The position numbers and the translations under genes were made by a program. The notes below the pieces were generated by a model that was not told the DNA's origin, searched no databases, and worked only from the letters and a program-made list of their open reading frames with translations. Shown one piece after another: positions 22,293 to 34,752 of a stretch of DNA of 64,000 nt (position 1 is its first letter; the number at the start of each line of letters is the position of its first letter). Source of the DNA: Tolypeutes matacus (lineage: Eukaryota; Chordata; Mammalia; Cingulata; Chlamyphoridae); assembly GCA_026826555.1 (NCBI GenBank), contig JAKSZT010053836.1, positions 8,965,240 through 9,029,239 on the forward strand, given 5' to 3'.

Positions 22293-22565
22293 CATGCACC
22301 CATATTATTGCTCTTTTAAAAGAAAGTAGAGCATCATAGAGACAATTACGCACACCATTTGGAAACTCTTAGTCTTCCCATTTGCCTCCCTTCTCAGTCC
22401 CCTCACAAAGCCTCTGCCAACTCTCTTTCTCAGGCCTTCAAGCAGCATATCCTGCTCCAATGAAATCCAAAATAAGCACTCCTGAAATTACAGGACGTAT
22501 AAATTAGAGTTGATTTTTCACCTGTTAAGAAGATTGATTCCTCACATCGATTAAACGGATCCCCA
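22293..22565. other. Single-copy intron
   Basis: Short stretch between the L1M and the CpG cluster. Nothing recognised. Confidence 0.5.
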
Positions 22566-22800
22566 GTGCACAAAAACAAGGCCACCTGGCTACCGCGCTG
22601 CCTGGAAGGGAGCAGGGGTAAAGGGGAGGAGGAGGGAGGGGGAGAAGGAGTCAATTTACACGACTTGAATCCCACCCAATCCTCCTTCCACTTCGGCGCC
22701 CACGCCGCACCGCGCGGCGGAGCAGGGGTGCGCCTGTGTCAGGGTTTGGGCACAAGCCCCTTCTCGCCTGCGTGGGAAGGCTTCTGAGCAGCTTTGCCAT
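22566..22800. promoter_or_regulatory. Isolated CpG cluster and purine-rich tract
   Basis: A GGGGAGGAGGAGGGAGGGGG purine tract (about 22624-22645) is followed at 22693-22732 by nine CpG dinucleotides in about 40 bases, including CCGCGCGGCGG. The surrounding intron is CpG-poor, so retention here suggests an unmethylated or recently selected site. It could be a minor promoter, an enhancer or a small CpG islet. No start site motif or ORF settles it. Confidence 0.4.
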
Positions 22801-24589
22801 AACTCCGGAGTGCCGTCCTCGCCACAGTTCATTTTAGAACTCAGCATTAAAATGCTGCTTCTCCCCCTTCCCTCCACCTCTAATCTCTCCCTCCATCTGC
22901 TGTTATTCATTCTTTAACTCGGTAGAATGTCTGGGATGCTGTCTGAATGGGAAACACTCGGAATGAAGGCTGTTTACTAGAAAGCCTTTCTTCTTGGGGG
23001 GAGGGGTCTAAGCGCGTCTTGGCTAAGGCCTCCTCTCCAGAATCAGGGCCAGCATTATACTATGGAGAAGGCCATTTAACCAGATTTTCCCTTCAAAGTT
23101 AGACATAATTACGTTGTTGCTTTGCAGGTTACATATTGCTTTCTTTATCACTTTAACCTCTTTGGCTGACATCACATCTGATTGTGACTTGTTTCCTATT
23201 TTCTTGGGCACGGGAGGTAGAACCCCAGGGGTCCAGATGCCAGAATATGGAGCTGATGGAGCAATGATTTAGGGATTCGGGGACTGGGGTTTTGAATTGA
23301 GTCCAATCATCAGAGTGTCTGTGGGCTTCAGTTTCCCCATTTGTGAGATCATAAGACTAAAGTTCCTTCAAGCTTTAAGGTTCTTTGATTCAATGCTTAC
23401 ACTGTAATTTGTCCTTTCTGATTATAACTTCAAGAATTTGCGATGAAACTTGATGATCAGGAAAAGATGACCAGGAAGAGGCTTTACCTGCTCGAAGGCG
23501 TTGGCCTGTAGGCTGTTTGCCACTTCAAAGAATACACAGACCAATGATTTCAATCCTGACCTGCTGGCAGTGCAAATGTAAAAGGCCCCTCCAACACAGA
23601 GAAGTGGAGGTGTCAGGGATGAGTTATGCACTGGGCGAAACTTTTCATATTCTAAATTCCTCTGGAGCAAGGAACTGCCTTTATCCCAAATACAATCCTC
23701 ACTCTGTCCCAAATCAAAGAGACTATCACTGCGGCAGGCAGCCCCTCATTATTTACGCTTAGGAAATGCACCGTTATTGGCAAATGCCAGGGCCATCTAA
23801 CCAGCCGAAATGATTCACGATGAAACACAGATGCAAGCAACTAGAAATCCATTTCTATAGATCATGAGGTAGAAGAAAACAGTAAATATATTAAAATTCA
23901 TGTGGCCTGTATGAGATGTGACTTATTAAGGAGTAAGTTCACAAGATGCGGTAAGAGCATGTGGTGTACAAGCACTTGACAACTTCCGGGTATCTTTCCA
24001 CCTTTCTTTCTAGGGCTGCAGAATTGAATTCACAACTGCTTCCTCTTTCTTTCTGATGTGATTAATGACCATGTTAGCATACCTACTGTCCTTCTTCTAA
24101 TAGGCTCCCTCTAACATGTTATCCCAGCAATAAAAAAATGGGTGAAATGCTCCAAGATCTCCACGGGGCAGGGCAGGTTTTTCTGGAAACTCACATCTAC
24201 AGTCTGCTCTTTCTGATGTCCACATGGATCAGGTGGCAAATCTGATCTCACGAGGCTGTGACCCTTGCAATCGATCTTTCAAGAGTTTGGCCTTTTCCAG
24301 CTGGGGTACTAAAAATTACATTTAAAACGTACATGTTGGTTCTTTCGAGTCCATTTTGTCATTCACACACTGTTTCAGACATATTGTATTACAAGATGAT
24401 GAATTTCCTCCCACTCCTGTTTTTTTCATACCTTACACAACTACATTAAAGCTTCAAGCCATACCCAAGTTTCCTCTGGGGCTTACAGTGACTGAATTTC
24501 TTTGAATCCCTGTGAATCTGAAAAGAATTCCTCCGCCTGTGAAGATGGTTCCCGATGTTAACGGCAAGTCATGGACTAGGCCCATCCAT
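22801..24589. other. Mostly single-copy intron with a MIR trace
   Basis: About 23290-23395 looks like a MIR end (CTTCAGTTTCCCCATTTGTGAG). The rest holds no feature that I recognise. Confidence 0.45.
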
Positions 24590-26130
24590 TAGAGCTCGCA
24601 TTTCCTTAAAACACACACTGCCGGGGCCACCCCACACCTTAAAAAATTAGATGTCTCCTGTAAGTGGTGTGCAAGTCACATGCTGGCTGCCGCACGATGA
24701 TTAATTGTGCTGTCTCAGCAAATGGGATCATTACATTTTTAATTAACCTTTCCAACCTCCTCCACCTTTTCCCTTTGTTATACATTGGATCTCTGAAGTT
24801 TTATACTTGTTTATGTTCAACTAGGTTTGAAACAAAGGCATGAAGAATGACGACAGGTGATGCAGGATTCGAGGCTCCTACAGGCAGCCAGGTGAGATGC
24901 CTGGACGTGCCTCACTGTACAGCGGATATGGGACAGGCGCTCAGAACTTGGTGGCAGGGTTCCCACCTAATTTTTGTTTTGGCAGCTTAGTGTTATTTAA
25001 TGGCCCTGGCTACCAGGAAACTGGCTTTTTAAAATCTCTTTCAACCTAATTATAATTACTGTGTATAAATCATACAATGATCAATTATAAAAATCTCAGG
25101 TTCATAAATATTTAACTTAGCATTTAAATCTACACTGCAGGAGTGCATGAAATTTCTGAGCCTATCTCTCTGCAAACAACTGCTTTATTACAGTTCCAAT
25201 GCCAATTACTGAAAACTGAACCAAGTTTGTCTTGCAGCACACCCAGGCACATATTTGTGCATAATGCCTTTCCATATATTAAGATGGCACAATTTAGTTA
25301 TTTCTAAAATATGCATGCCTCTCATTAAAAAGATATTTTGCAAAGTCTTTCATCGCCATCTTTTAATTCTTCAAGTAGGGAGAGGCACAATTACAATGTT
25401 AGACATGAAAACACTCATTAAAATATATTTTTATCTAATGTAAGATTGATTCCAAGATAATTGAGGCCAGATTTGTTTGGAAAATGTATTGTGACATATA
25501 CGAATGCTGATGCAAAGAGGAAATGATCTTCTACGAGGACTTCAGCAAAACAACTAAATATTTTTCAGCAAAATCATAAAGCCATAATTGGATTTCAATT
25601 TAGTAATAGTTGCTCTAAGACAGGCCATTTTTAATAATCTAATTATGCCTTTGGGGCCTATCCCAGAACTCCATGACCGCTTCAGGTCTATTAATTGTAT
25701 TCAATCCTGTTGCATCTTCAACCATGAAATTTGCTATTTCATGTAGGACTGCCTCTCAGTTATGGGTATTTTTTTTCCAACCTCAGATAATCTTTATGAC
25801 ACCTTAAAAAATGCCTATTCCTTTAATTTTCTAAAAGCCAATTCTTTTAATGACTTTCTCTGGGCCAGAACACTTGCTCCCTAGTAGCTCAGATTTGTGG
25901 TCCTTTTGTAGACAAAATACACAATAAGATCTACAAACATTTTCCCTATTTTTATAAACACACACTAAGCAGCCCTTGCTTTTGTCTGATTTTCATTAAT
26001 TAAAGGTATTTAATTGCTAACATCTCATTAGCAGTAAAATTAATGAGCACTTCAACTACAAGAAAAGATCTGCATGATAATATAAGCCTAATTCATTTTA
26101 TGGGGTAGAAACTGTAGCACCATGCATATT
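24590..26130. other. Long repeat-free AT-rich block, candidate conserved enhancer region
   Basis: About 1.5 kb without recognisable interspersed repeats but with many homeodomain-type cores: GATGATTAATTGTG, TTTTAATTAACC, CTAATTATAATTAC, GATCAATTATAAA, ATCTAATTATGCC, TATTAATTGT, TCATTAATTAAAGG. Such blocks are typical of intronic enhancers in neural developmental genes. This is inference from composition, since no alignment was possible. Confidence 0.35.
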
Positions 26131-27995
26131 TAGCCTGTGTAAGCCCCACTGGTATTTAGCCATTTCAATGGTAAAAGGTTAAACTAGTCTTCAAAACTAG
26201 TGCTGAGTCTTCCCAGAGAAAACAACAAATGTGAGTAAACCAAGTAACAAAGAATTGGGGCTCCCCCTCACTTTTCCACCAACATATATTGCCATGGACG
26301 AGGACTAATCGGAAAGGGAATATGGAGTGGTTTGTTTTTAGTATTTTCTAAGATACCATTAAATAATAAAGCAACCTTAAAATAATGTGCCTGAGCTGAA
26401 CTAGGAATATCTAAGTGCATGCCATGCAAAGCTGTCCCTCTGGGAAGCTGGGCACTTATTCCAAGGAAGCTGCCAGCACTCAGACCATTTCATGGACTCT
26501 TTCCTGGGAGCCTGAGGCATGTTCTCTGGAATACTCTGCACAACAGTGAATCTCTGTATTGGGGATGGATCTTAAAAGCGAAATGCTATTTAGCAGTAAA
26601 CATGGCAAATGAAGTAGGTGACACTGCTGGGCAATGCTTAGGGATGTAAAATAAGGGATGGATATATGTAAGGAGTTTTTCGTTATGGGTGACTTAAAAA
26701 CCTGTTCTGAAAATTATCACTGAAGTGGCTTTCCTGGAAGGGTTTTGAGACAAAAATGGCATCAGTGTGTTTGGCTTCTCAAGGTGGCTACTTCGAAGGA
26801 CAATATTCACTTGGATGCACATGTCCTTGGTATGCTCATTATCCATAGTCGCTCTGTGCATTTACTGTGTTCTCAGACTGCATGACACAAAAGGATGCTG
26901 CCTGAAGGAAGGCGAGAGGCTCAGAAGTCACCTCTCCCAGCCAATCTACCAAAACTGTTCCGGACTCTGGTTTCATAGAGAGAAGGGAAAGTATAGACTC
27001 TAAAGCCAAAGAATCAGCTGCAACAATGAAAAATGAAGAGGCTGAAGATCCTATTAAGTAGCCTGGATGATGCTGAGATAATAATGAATCATTGATGATG
27101 TCAGCGGTTGTCAGAGCCCTCACAGTGCAGATTTCAGCAAAGATAAGCTAAATATCAAGTCTTTATTTTTAGTTAAAGAGCATGAAATTCAATGCTTTTC
27201 CTCCCACATGCCTATTTACATACCTGCTGGGATACCTATTTGCCTTCACCTGTTTCCCAATTAATACCCCATTAAGCCGCTCCACCTGCAGTGGCTTTTA
27301 CCTTCACCACAGCTAGGCAACCATCACTCATCTGCTCCAGCTCAATTGTTTCCTTTGGGAAGATAAACAAAAGCTGCATGAATAATAATGGCAGTGCTCT
27401 GCATTTACAGGGTGTACATTCTCCAAAGACAGTAGCCAGAACCTGAGGCCAGTTTCAGACAGCCCCTAGCTGGTAGCTGGGCTGAATGTTTAGAACAAAT
27501 GGAGCCGCATTCCAGAAGATTGGGGGGACAAGGAATCTTGATCTTAATTAGATGTGAACTCAGGATTATTTATATATATATTATATATACAAAAATATAT
27601 AAATATACTGCATATAAATTTTTAATGACAGTTTAATGATATTTGGCTTCATTCAAGAAGTTGCATGTCAAGCTGGGTTAATACAGATTTTGTTTGGTTA
27701 AGGGCTTTTAGGTGACCTATTTTAATGAAGATTAGCACATTGCTTTTCTTTTATGCAAACAGGATGTAAGTGCTTGAAAAGTTGGTTTCCTTCAAGAAGT
27801 AGCATCAGAAGCTCCTGGAGAACAAATATTTGTAAAATGTTTGTTTTTAAAACAAACAAACCAGATTCCTGAGTTCCACTCTACCCTCAGAGAATCTGTA
27901 TTTTTATAAACCTCTCAGGTACTTATGATCAGACATGGAATTTGCTGATCTTTGGTAGTTTAAACCCTTCCTTTTTACTACCCCTATACCCCTTC
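26131..27995. other. Single-copy intron with an AT microsatellite
   Basis: A TATATATATA/AAAATATATAAATATA tract lies at about 27569-27612. A diverged MER5A-like hAT trace (CAGATTCCTGAGTTCCACTC ... AGAATCTGTATTTTTA) is at about 27860-27905. No gene is seen. Confidence 0.45.
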
Positions 27996-28018
27996 TTTTT
28001 TTTTTTTTTTTTTTTTTT
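27996..28018. repeat. Poly-T tract (23 nt)
   Basis: Uninterrupted run of T. No SINE body is attached that I can identify. Confidence 0.95.
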
Positions 28019-28308
28019 AATAAGCCCTAGTTTTTGGGTCAAATTCTCCTGAATTCAGTCCTTAAGAGTTGCCTTCTAGGGGGAAGCTCATAAGCTCATA
28101 CAGTCCTCATTCCATAAAGCTGCTGATGAAAGCATTTTCTTTGTCCATGTTTCCAGTGTGACTTCATAATTAAGTCGAGACTAGATTTATCAAATGGCCC
28201 TAACACATATATTTCCACCGTGGGCCAAGGCAAAGTAAAATAGTAGCCTCCCGCCACTCTGCCACTCCCCACAGACTCCCATGAGCGTCAGGGAAGCAGA
28301 CAGCAGAC

Positions 28309-28320
28309 GGGGGGGGGGGG
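28309..28320. repeat. Poly-G run (12 nt)
   Basis: Twelve consecutive G residues. Such runs are prone to sequencing length error. Confidence 0.95.
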
Positions 28321-29925
28321 TGTGCCCATCCCCATGCCTCGCTGAGCCTTCATGTTTTATTGTAATGGTGCATTGGCAAGTCTTCTTGCTCATTTCATCT
28401 CTAGCTTTAAATTGGTTCCAAATGCATTCCCACATTTAAGCCCTGGTGTGACTCTTGTTATATCCCTATTCGAAGAATTATATCAAGGATTAAGTTCAAA
28501 TCCCAGAATTTTTACATTAAAATTCCTTAGTCAGGATCTCCATTGTGTCTCTGCAACTCGATCTGCACTTCAGTCTCCCGCGGGAATTGCAGAGTAAGTA
28601 TGGCTGTATCCTCCTGGTGTCCTGGGCACCCAGCCACCTCCCGGCAGGAAGTGCCGTCCCCTGGCTCCTGTCCATGGATGCCAGTCAGGTGGAGGCAGGG
28701 GAGAACCCAGCACTTTCGTTCTGCTTCTGGAATGTAAATTTCCTCTCCTTGTCACACAACCGTGTCAGTTATGGGATTGCTGTGTCCCTGGTGTGCATGA
28801 GTATGCCACCCCATAAATTAAGAACCCTGGGCCTCAGCGAGAACAACCCCAGCACCGAGAGCCCGATAGTCCCACCTACTTTGCACAGTAAAAGGCAGGT
28901 CTAATTTAGGCAAAAACACACACATTCTACCCCCAAACTCCCCGAAGCGTCAAACTATGCCTTTTCTGATAGAGATTTGGACTTGCACACTAGCCAGTTT
29001 CTGTTAGAACCAGACACTGGAAGCACTGCATTTAGCCCTGGGCGAAGCAGAAGTGTGAAGGTGAGAGCTGGGCAAGACGATCCGCCAGCCTCTTGCCTGG
29101 AGAGGTCAGGACGACATTCCGCACAAGTGCCAGGGTTCAGGTCAGCTGCTAAGGCTGCTCTCAGCACCTTGTGGCATGCCCAGAGTGACACGGGACATCT
29201 TTTGACTGGGGCATTCAAGGATGACAGAACTGAGAAAGGCTGTTTGTTTGCTGCTGTCGTTTGTTTGTTTGTTGTCTTGCCAAGCTGCACTTTGGTGGGG
29301 AAAGGAGGGAGGGGTGAAAAGCAGCAGTGAATTTCTGCCCCTTAAGAGGATGGCCTGGGTTCCCAAACACCCCTGTACTAATGGACAAGGCTTTGCATTG
29401 CAGAAAATCCTGCTTTAAGACAGAGAGACTCACAAAAAGCCAGATCTTATATCTCTGTGATTTAGCATTCTTACCATGATATTGCCCAACAAAGGTATTA
29501 GCCTTTTACCCTTTGGCCTTAAAAAAGGAATAATGAATGGCCCCTGAGAATGAGCCCTGATGTGTCTAGGGCTGCCTTCTATTACCAGAAAAGACTGGAC
29601 AGTCTCTCTCTGTGGCATTAGCTGATGAACTGTCCCAGGAGAACTGTGAAAGTTCCTAAGAATAGACAATATAGTGAAATATGATTCCTAAGGTAGAAGC
29701 ATAGAGGTGGGAGTGGGGACTAGTGTAACTCAGTAAGGAAGCGGGCATTCCCATGGGCTGCAATATGCCCTCCGGGTAGTTCCCGAATAAAAACGAAATG
29801 CAAGTCCAGTTGGCTTTTTGGTGGGAAACAGAACTTCTCAGCTTCTTTTTTTATTTATTGTGTAAAACGGGTGCTCTTTACTGCCAGACTTAAGAGTTCT
29901 CAATTTTCTTGAGAGGGGATCCAGC
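28321..29925. other. Single-copy intron
   Basis: No gene. A TTTG-rich patch lies at about 29245-29275. ORFs are short and show no domain. Confidence 0.5.
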
Positions 29926-29933
29926 CCCCAGAG

Positions 29934-30127
29934 CAGGGGCTCTTAAAAAGGGTCCCTGAGCTTGAATCACAATTCAGAAAAAACATTGTTCTTGTGGGGA
30001 CATGTTGGTGCAGGTGTGACATATTTATTAAATAATACACAGTACGGTGTGGACTTAGAAAGGGGTCTCTGGTTTTCACCTGACTGGCAAAGGGGTCTGT
30101 AGAACAGAAAAGGTTAAGAACTCCCTG
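29934..30127. mobile_element. Small non-autonomous hAT transposon
   Basis: Termini are CAGGGGCTCTTAA and TTAAGAACTCCCTG, an imperfect inverted repeat of hAT type. The flanks CCCCAGAG (29926-29933) and CTCTAGAG (30128-30135) agree at six of eight positions, as expected for a decayed 8-bp target duplication. The roughly 194-bp interior has no coding capacity. Confidence 0.75.
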
Positions 30128-30135
30128 CTCTAGAG

Positions 30136-30994
30136 TCTTCTACAAGCCCTTCAAGGATTTCACGTGAGAAGTTCTGTTACATATCATCAGTGGGACTATA
30201 TTGAATGAATTTTGGGGTTGTCATGGTGATGGTAGTTGTGGTTTATGCACAGAGATTTGATTTAGGAATACATTTGCAAGAAACTGAAAGTTAATTGTGG
30301 CTTTAGGAAAGACAGGCCAAACAGCACAATAACAGAGAGCCGAAGTTTGGAAATCTAACATATACCCTAAAATGGGGAATTCATTGCTAGCTTGGTGTCT
30401 GTGTATTAGGAAAGAAAAGAAGCAAACCCCTAAATCTCTTTTTTTGACACAAACACAAGGTCCTCTTTGTGGGGAGAAGACTCTATAAAGTGCCAATAAC
30501 TCAGGAGTGCTTCTGCATTTTGAGAGCGAACAGAAAGGAAATTACGACTGTGAATACAAGCCCCACACAGTCTCTTAGGAAAGGGACCACAATCACCTGC
30601 TACACTGTAGAGGATGGAAAAGGAATCTGCAGGAGATCAGTGTGTCAGTAAATACATAAAGTACAGAAGTCCCACATATTTGACATTTGAAGAACAAAGC
30701 TATCCGTCAATGTCCTGGCACAGATCGATCAAACAGAATGCTACAGCTGAAAACCTAATAGTATGCTGGTAATAATGTAGCCATAAAACCTCGAGTCTAT
30801 AATTGACTGTTTCCACTTGAAGCTAACATGTCTAAAACCATGACTAATGCTAACCTAAAGATTTCACTTGCGTTTGGATGACAATCAGTTACACCTCCCA
30901 CTATTCTCAGTGGTTGCCTTATACTGAATAATGGCCCAGAGAGACACGCCTAGGGGCTGGGAGTAGGATTTATCCCAAAAAGAGCGGTGCAGAT
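30136..30994. other. Single-copy intron
   Basis: Nothing recognised. ORFs are short. Confidence 0.5.
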
Positions 30995-31006
30995 AGGCGA
31001 TGTTTA

Positions 31007-31215
31007 CTTTTTTTTTTTTTTTTTTTTTGAGGTCTGGATTGAACCCAGGACCTCGGAAGTGGGAAGCTCAACTACTGAGCCACATCTCCTCCCCTGAGTT
31101 TGTTTTTTTCATTTGTTTGCTTGTTGTTTTTGTTTTTAGGAGGCACTGGGAGCCAAGCCCGGGACCCTCCCATTTGGGAAGCAGGCACTCAGCCGCCTGA
31201 GCCACATCAGCTCCC
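31007..31215 (-). mobile_element. Dimeric tRNA-derived SINE, DAS-like
   Basis: On the minus strand two tRNA-like halves follow each other: one begins GGGAGCTGATGTGGCTCAGG, the second GGGGAGGAGATGTGGCTCAG. Each has a B-box-like string (GGTCCCGGGCTTGG and GGTTCAATCCAGACC), and the element ends in poly-A (T-run at 31008-31028 on plus). The target duplication AGGCGATGTTTA / AGGTGATGTTTA (30995-31006 and 31216-31227) has one mismatch in twelve. The halves are separated by a TTTG-rich linker. Confidence 0.85.
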
Positions 31216-31227
31216 AGGTGATGTTTA

Positions 31228-33550
31228 AATGTGGTTCTCAGAGTCGTATCCTCTTGCCGCTTCCTGTAGATGTGATGAGGCCTATCGCTTTCTGACAAAG
31301 TATCCCAATTAGAAATGTATGAGGCTGAAGAGGTCAGGACCATTTTAGCAAGCTCCTCGGGATATTCATGGCTTAGTGGTTGTCAAGTTTTGTTTAGAGA
31401 GCATAGTACTATAAATTACATTCCAGTACTCTAAGCACTTATGCTCTATCTCCTTGAAATAAGGAAACACAGAACCCGGATCGGGGGTGGGGTGGGGGCA
31501 GAGAAACAGGATACACATACACATCTTGGCTATTGGCCCTCTGACTTTTTTTTTTTTAGGCTCCTGGACCATCTATGGATGTTGGTTGCCATCTGGGGAA
31601 ATAGTTTAATTAGGTGTATCTTTCTTCGCAAGAGTTATAGCTGGACTGTTGGTGGTGAGAATGGAAGTTTGAAAGGGAAGCTTTTTGCTGCTTGATGACC
31701 AAACAGAAGGTTACTTACTTTCAGCACAAAGTCAGAGCCTTCCATTAGTGCAAATGGCTGCTCATTGGGCAGGGACCAAGCAGTGTGAGACTATTCATTG
31801 TGGGCATCCGCCACAACCAAATTGATCGGGTGCAATGACTGCCAAGCCCGAAGCAGGGCAGAGGAAGGGCTGTGCCACACACTTCGTGGTTTTGTTTGTT
31901 TAATCTCAAATAGGGTTGTACCTGAACTACCCGAAACCACTACCACTTTGGTAATCCTCAATTTCAAAATGTAAGAATTCCTCCCTTCCCTTCAACACAC
32001 CCAGGAGGAAAGAAGGCCTCTGAATCTTGGAGTTCACGGTTCTGAGTAAAAGCCCTTTATGTACGAGATTCAAGTAAAATGAAATTATCCTGGGGTTTCA
32101 CTGTGGCTAAAATCCTCACAACATTCCTGTACCCCAAATGTATTTGCAACGTTCAGCTCTTCAGTTTGCCAATCAGTATTTGTTGCCAAAGCAGAAATTC
32201 TTATGCACATTGTAAGGTTCACTGTAACTAAAAATTTTAATTAATATGACTGGAGGCTTCTAATGGGCTTTGAGTATATGTCAGATTGCTTTGCACCCTT
32301 TGAAATATACTTAAAGGTAATTGGGTAGTCTTACTGATGTATTTTTAAAGAGCAAACTATTGATTAATAATGTTTCAGTATTAATATAACCACTTTGTGT
32401 GGATCAAGAAACATCAGTGGTAGAAAACCCCTATTTATCTACAAATTAACAACAGCTCTATATAGATCTGTTACTTGAAGCTAAATGGGGTGCCCCCCTC
32501 ATTACAGTCCAGCAGGGACTGGACTCTTCATAGTGAAGATTAAAGCTGAAGTTAGCCTTATTCTTCCACTGCATGAAATGAACGCTATTCGCCACTTCAC
32601 GCCTTAGTGGAGCTGAAGAATAGCTGCAGTAAAGTCCAAGTCCACTTCCCTTTCTGACAGGCCAATATTTTTAATGCCTTACTTGATGAAAACATTTTAT
32701 ACTTTGGGGGCTTTCAGAACAGGATGAAATTTTTTTAAAAAGTGATTGTTCCTTACAGGAAGGAGGTGGGGATGATCCCAGCTTTATCCCTGCTTAAAAC
32801 CAGTTGTACGGTTCACAGACTCCAAGTGTATGTTCATTCCATTTGAATTACTGCAAAGAGGAAAAGCTGGAGTATTCTGGGCAAGGCTCTCCCCAAACAA
32901 ACCGGAATTGTCAGTTCCATATGGTTTTGTAATACCTAGATGGCCTGCTGACCGCTCTAGAGAGACTGGTTTGAATAAAATGCCTTGGTGTAGGATGGAG
33001 GGTCTACTTACCCCCCAGGTACTCTGTGTCAACAACTGGTTGAGTGGCCAAGACAACATACACACAGCAGCGATGTCAGTTTCCATGCTAGGACCCCAAC
33101 CCAAATTTCTGAAAGGGTCACTTTGCTCTGCATTGAGGTCAAAATACCATACATTGCAACTGCTACCTGAATGTTATTTAGATTTATGGAGAAAGAAAAA
33201 GCTTCCAGCTGGCGGGGCTCCCTGTCCTAATTTAATTCTCTCCCTCCCCTACAACGAAAATAGCAAATTTATCTGTAACTCTAACAAGCTGGAAGAGCCA
33301 CAGATGGGGAAATTAACATATGGATAACTAAGGAACTTGTACCAGGTCGCACAAGAAGTTAACAGCATCCTCAGAAGAGGACTCGAGTATCAGACTAAAG
33401 CCTTCTGATTCCAGGCCAATGTTCTCGCCACTCTAAGGTATTAAGATTGGCACGTGCTGATGGCTTTGCTAAAAGAGGTGTGCTGGCCTGAAATCCCCTT
33501 GTCACTGCTCTGTTTGGCAGAACCTCTAAAGAGGAGCCTGAATGACAGCC
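31228..33550. other. Single-copy intron
   Basis: About 2.3 kb with no clear repeat. The AT-rich part 32180-32710 has several TTAATTAATATG/GATTAATAATG-type strings. A 165-codon plus-strand open frame (32830-33327) has no domain and is antisense to GFRA1, so I do not call it. Confidence 0.45.
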
Positions 33551-33552
33551 CA

Positions 33553-33680
33553 TTAAACCAGTAGTTCTTAAATCTTTTTTGAGTGTAAGAATCTGCTGAG
33601 GAGCTTGGCCCCAGTCCCATAGATTCTCGTTCTGTGGGTCTAGGTCTGCATCTCATTGTATAAGATGATCCAATAATAAT
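33553..33680. mobile_element. MER5A-like hAT fragment
   Basis: AACCAGTAGTTCTTAAATCT followed by AAGAATCTGCTGAGGAGCTT and a GGTCTAGGTCTGCATCTC end follows the usual order of MER5-type elements. It is short and diverged. Confidence 0.5.
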
Positions 33681-33718
33681 ATAAGCTATAGCAAGTATTC
33701 TTTAATAATTCTATCACA

Positions 33719-33741
33719 TCATTCATTCATTCATTCATTCA
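33719..33741. repeat. (ATTC)n microsatellite
   Basis: About five tandem ATTC/CATT units. Confidence 0.9.
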
Positions 33742-33925
33742 CGCACTCAAAGTGTTTACACTAACATATTCAGTATTTATTCTCAAGCCAGGCCATATAA
33801 ATCCTGACCTTATTACTCCAAGACCAACCTACTCACTCAAATCCAGTTCAAGTTAGTGAATATAAACAAAACAAATGACACAGTGTAGAGTGTTGTGCTC
33901 ATTATTTATCAAGAATATAAGATAA

Positions 33926-34109
33926 TGTCAGCATGGTGGTTTGAAGCTGTATGCACCACAGGAAAACATGTTCTTAAATCTAATCTATTCCTGTGGGTAT
34001 AAGCCCATTGTAAGTAGAATCTTTTGGTGAAGTTACTTCAGTTAAGGTGTGAACCACCTCATTCAGAATGGACTTAATCCTATTACTGGAGTCCTTTATA
34101 AAAGGAATG

Positions 34110-34160
<51 letters not shown>

Positions 34161-34403
34161 AGCCGCAGAAGCAAGAAGCTGAAACCTAGAAGAGAAGGAA
34201 GAGATCAGCAGACGCCGCCATGTGCCTTGCCATCTGACAGAGGAGCCAAAGATCGCCAGCAGCTGTTCTTCAGAAAGAAATCACCTCGATGATACCTTGA
34301 TTTGGACATTTTCCAGCCTCAAAAACATGAGTGAATAAATTCCCATTGTTTAATCTGACCCAGTTCATGGTATTTGCTTTGAGCAGCCTTGGAAATTAAA
34401 ACA
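33926..34403 (+). mobile_element. Solitary LTR, ERVL-MaLR-like, with internal (GA)n
   Basis: It starts near TGTCAGCATGGTGGTTTGAA and ends near AGCAGCCTTGGAAATTAAAA. The motif order is that of MaLR LTRs: 'TCCTTTATAAAAGGAATGA', GCCGCCATGTGCCTTGCCA, TTTCCAGCCTC, TGAATAAATTCCCATTGTTT and TGGTATTTGCTTTGAGCAGC. A (GA)n expansion (34113-34153) sits within it. No target duplication was found with certainty, so the ends are approximate. Confidence 0.65.
34113..34153. repeat. (GA)n microsatellite inside the LTR
   Basis: About 20 uninterrupted GA dinucleotides. Confidence 0.95.
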
Positions 34404-34707
34404 TCCACTAAACACAAGCTAAACGTATCCCCAACTCAACTTTCCTTTAGCCAAATCCTCAAATATCAGAGTACTCTTCAATGCCAACAGATATAGAAGG
34501 AAATGTGTGAGGGAGGGAAAGTGAAAGTAGAAAAATAAAGTGGACTTCGCCAACTTCAGCTAAAATGTCTTACTTTTGCAAATTTTACAAAAACATGAAA
34601 GGCCTCTCCTAGGGTTTGGGGGTAGAGTGGGAGTGGAAAGTTGGGCAGAATCTTAAGCTTCACTGGCTTCACAGTAAATCCAACCCTCAGGTGAAGGAAG
34701 GGATTCT
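34404..34707. other. Single-copy intron
   Basis: Nothing recognised. Confidence 0.5.
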
Positions 34708-34752
34708 GCGTGTGTGTGTGTGTGGGTGTGTGTGTGTGCGCGCGCGCATGCG
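34708..34752. repeat. (TG)n-(CG)n alternating tract, Z-DNA-prone
   Basis: About 43 bases of alternating purine and pyrimidine, TGTG... passing into GCGCGCGCGCATGCG, with one GGG interruption. CG steps next to TG steps are the classic Z-forming sequence. Confidence 0.9.

Noticed and set aside
32830..33327. 165-codon plus-strand open frame
   Set aside because: No recognisable domain and no promoter or splice context. Consistent with chance.
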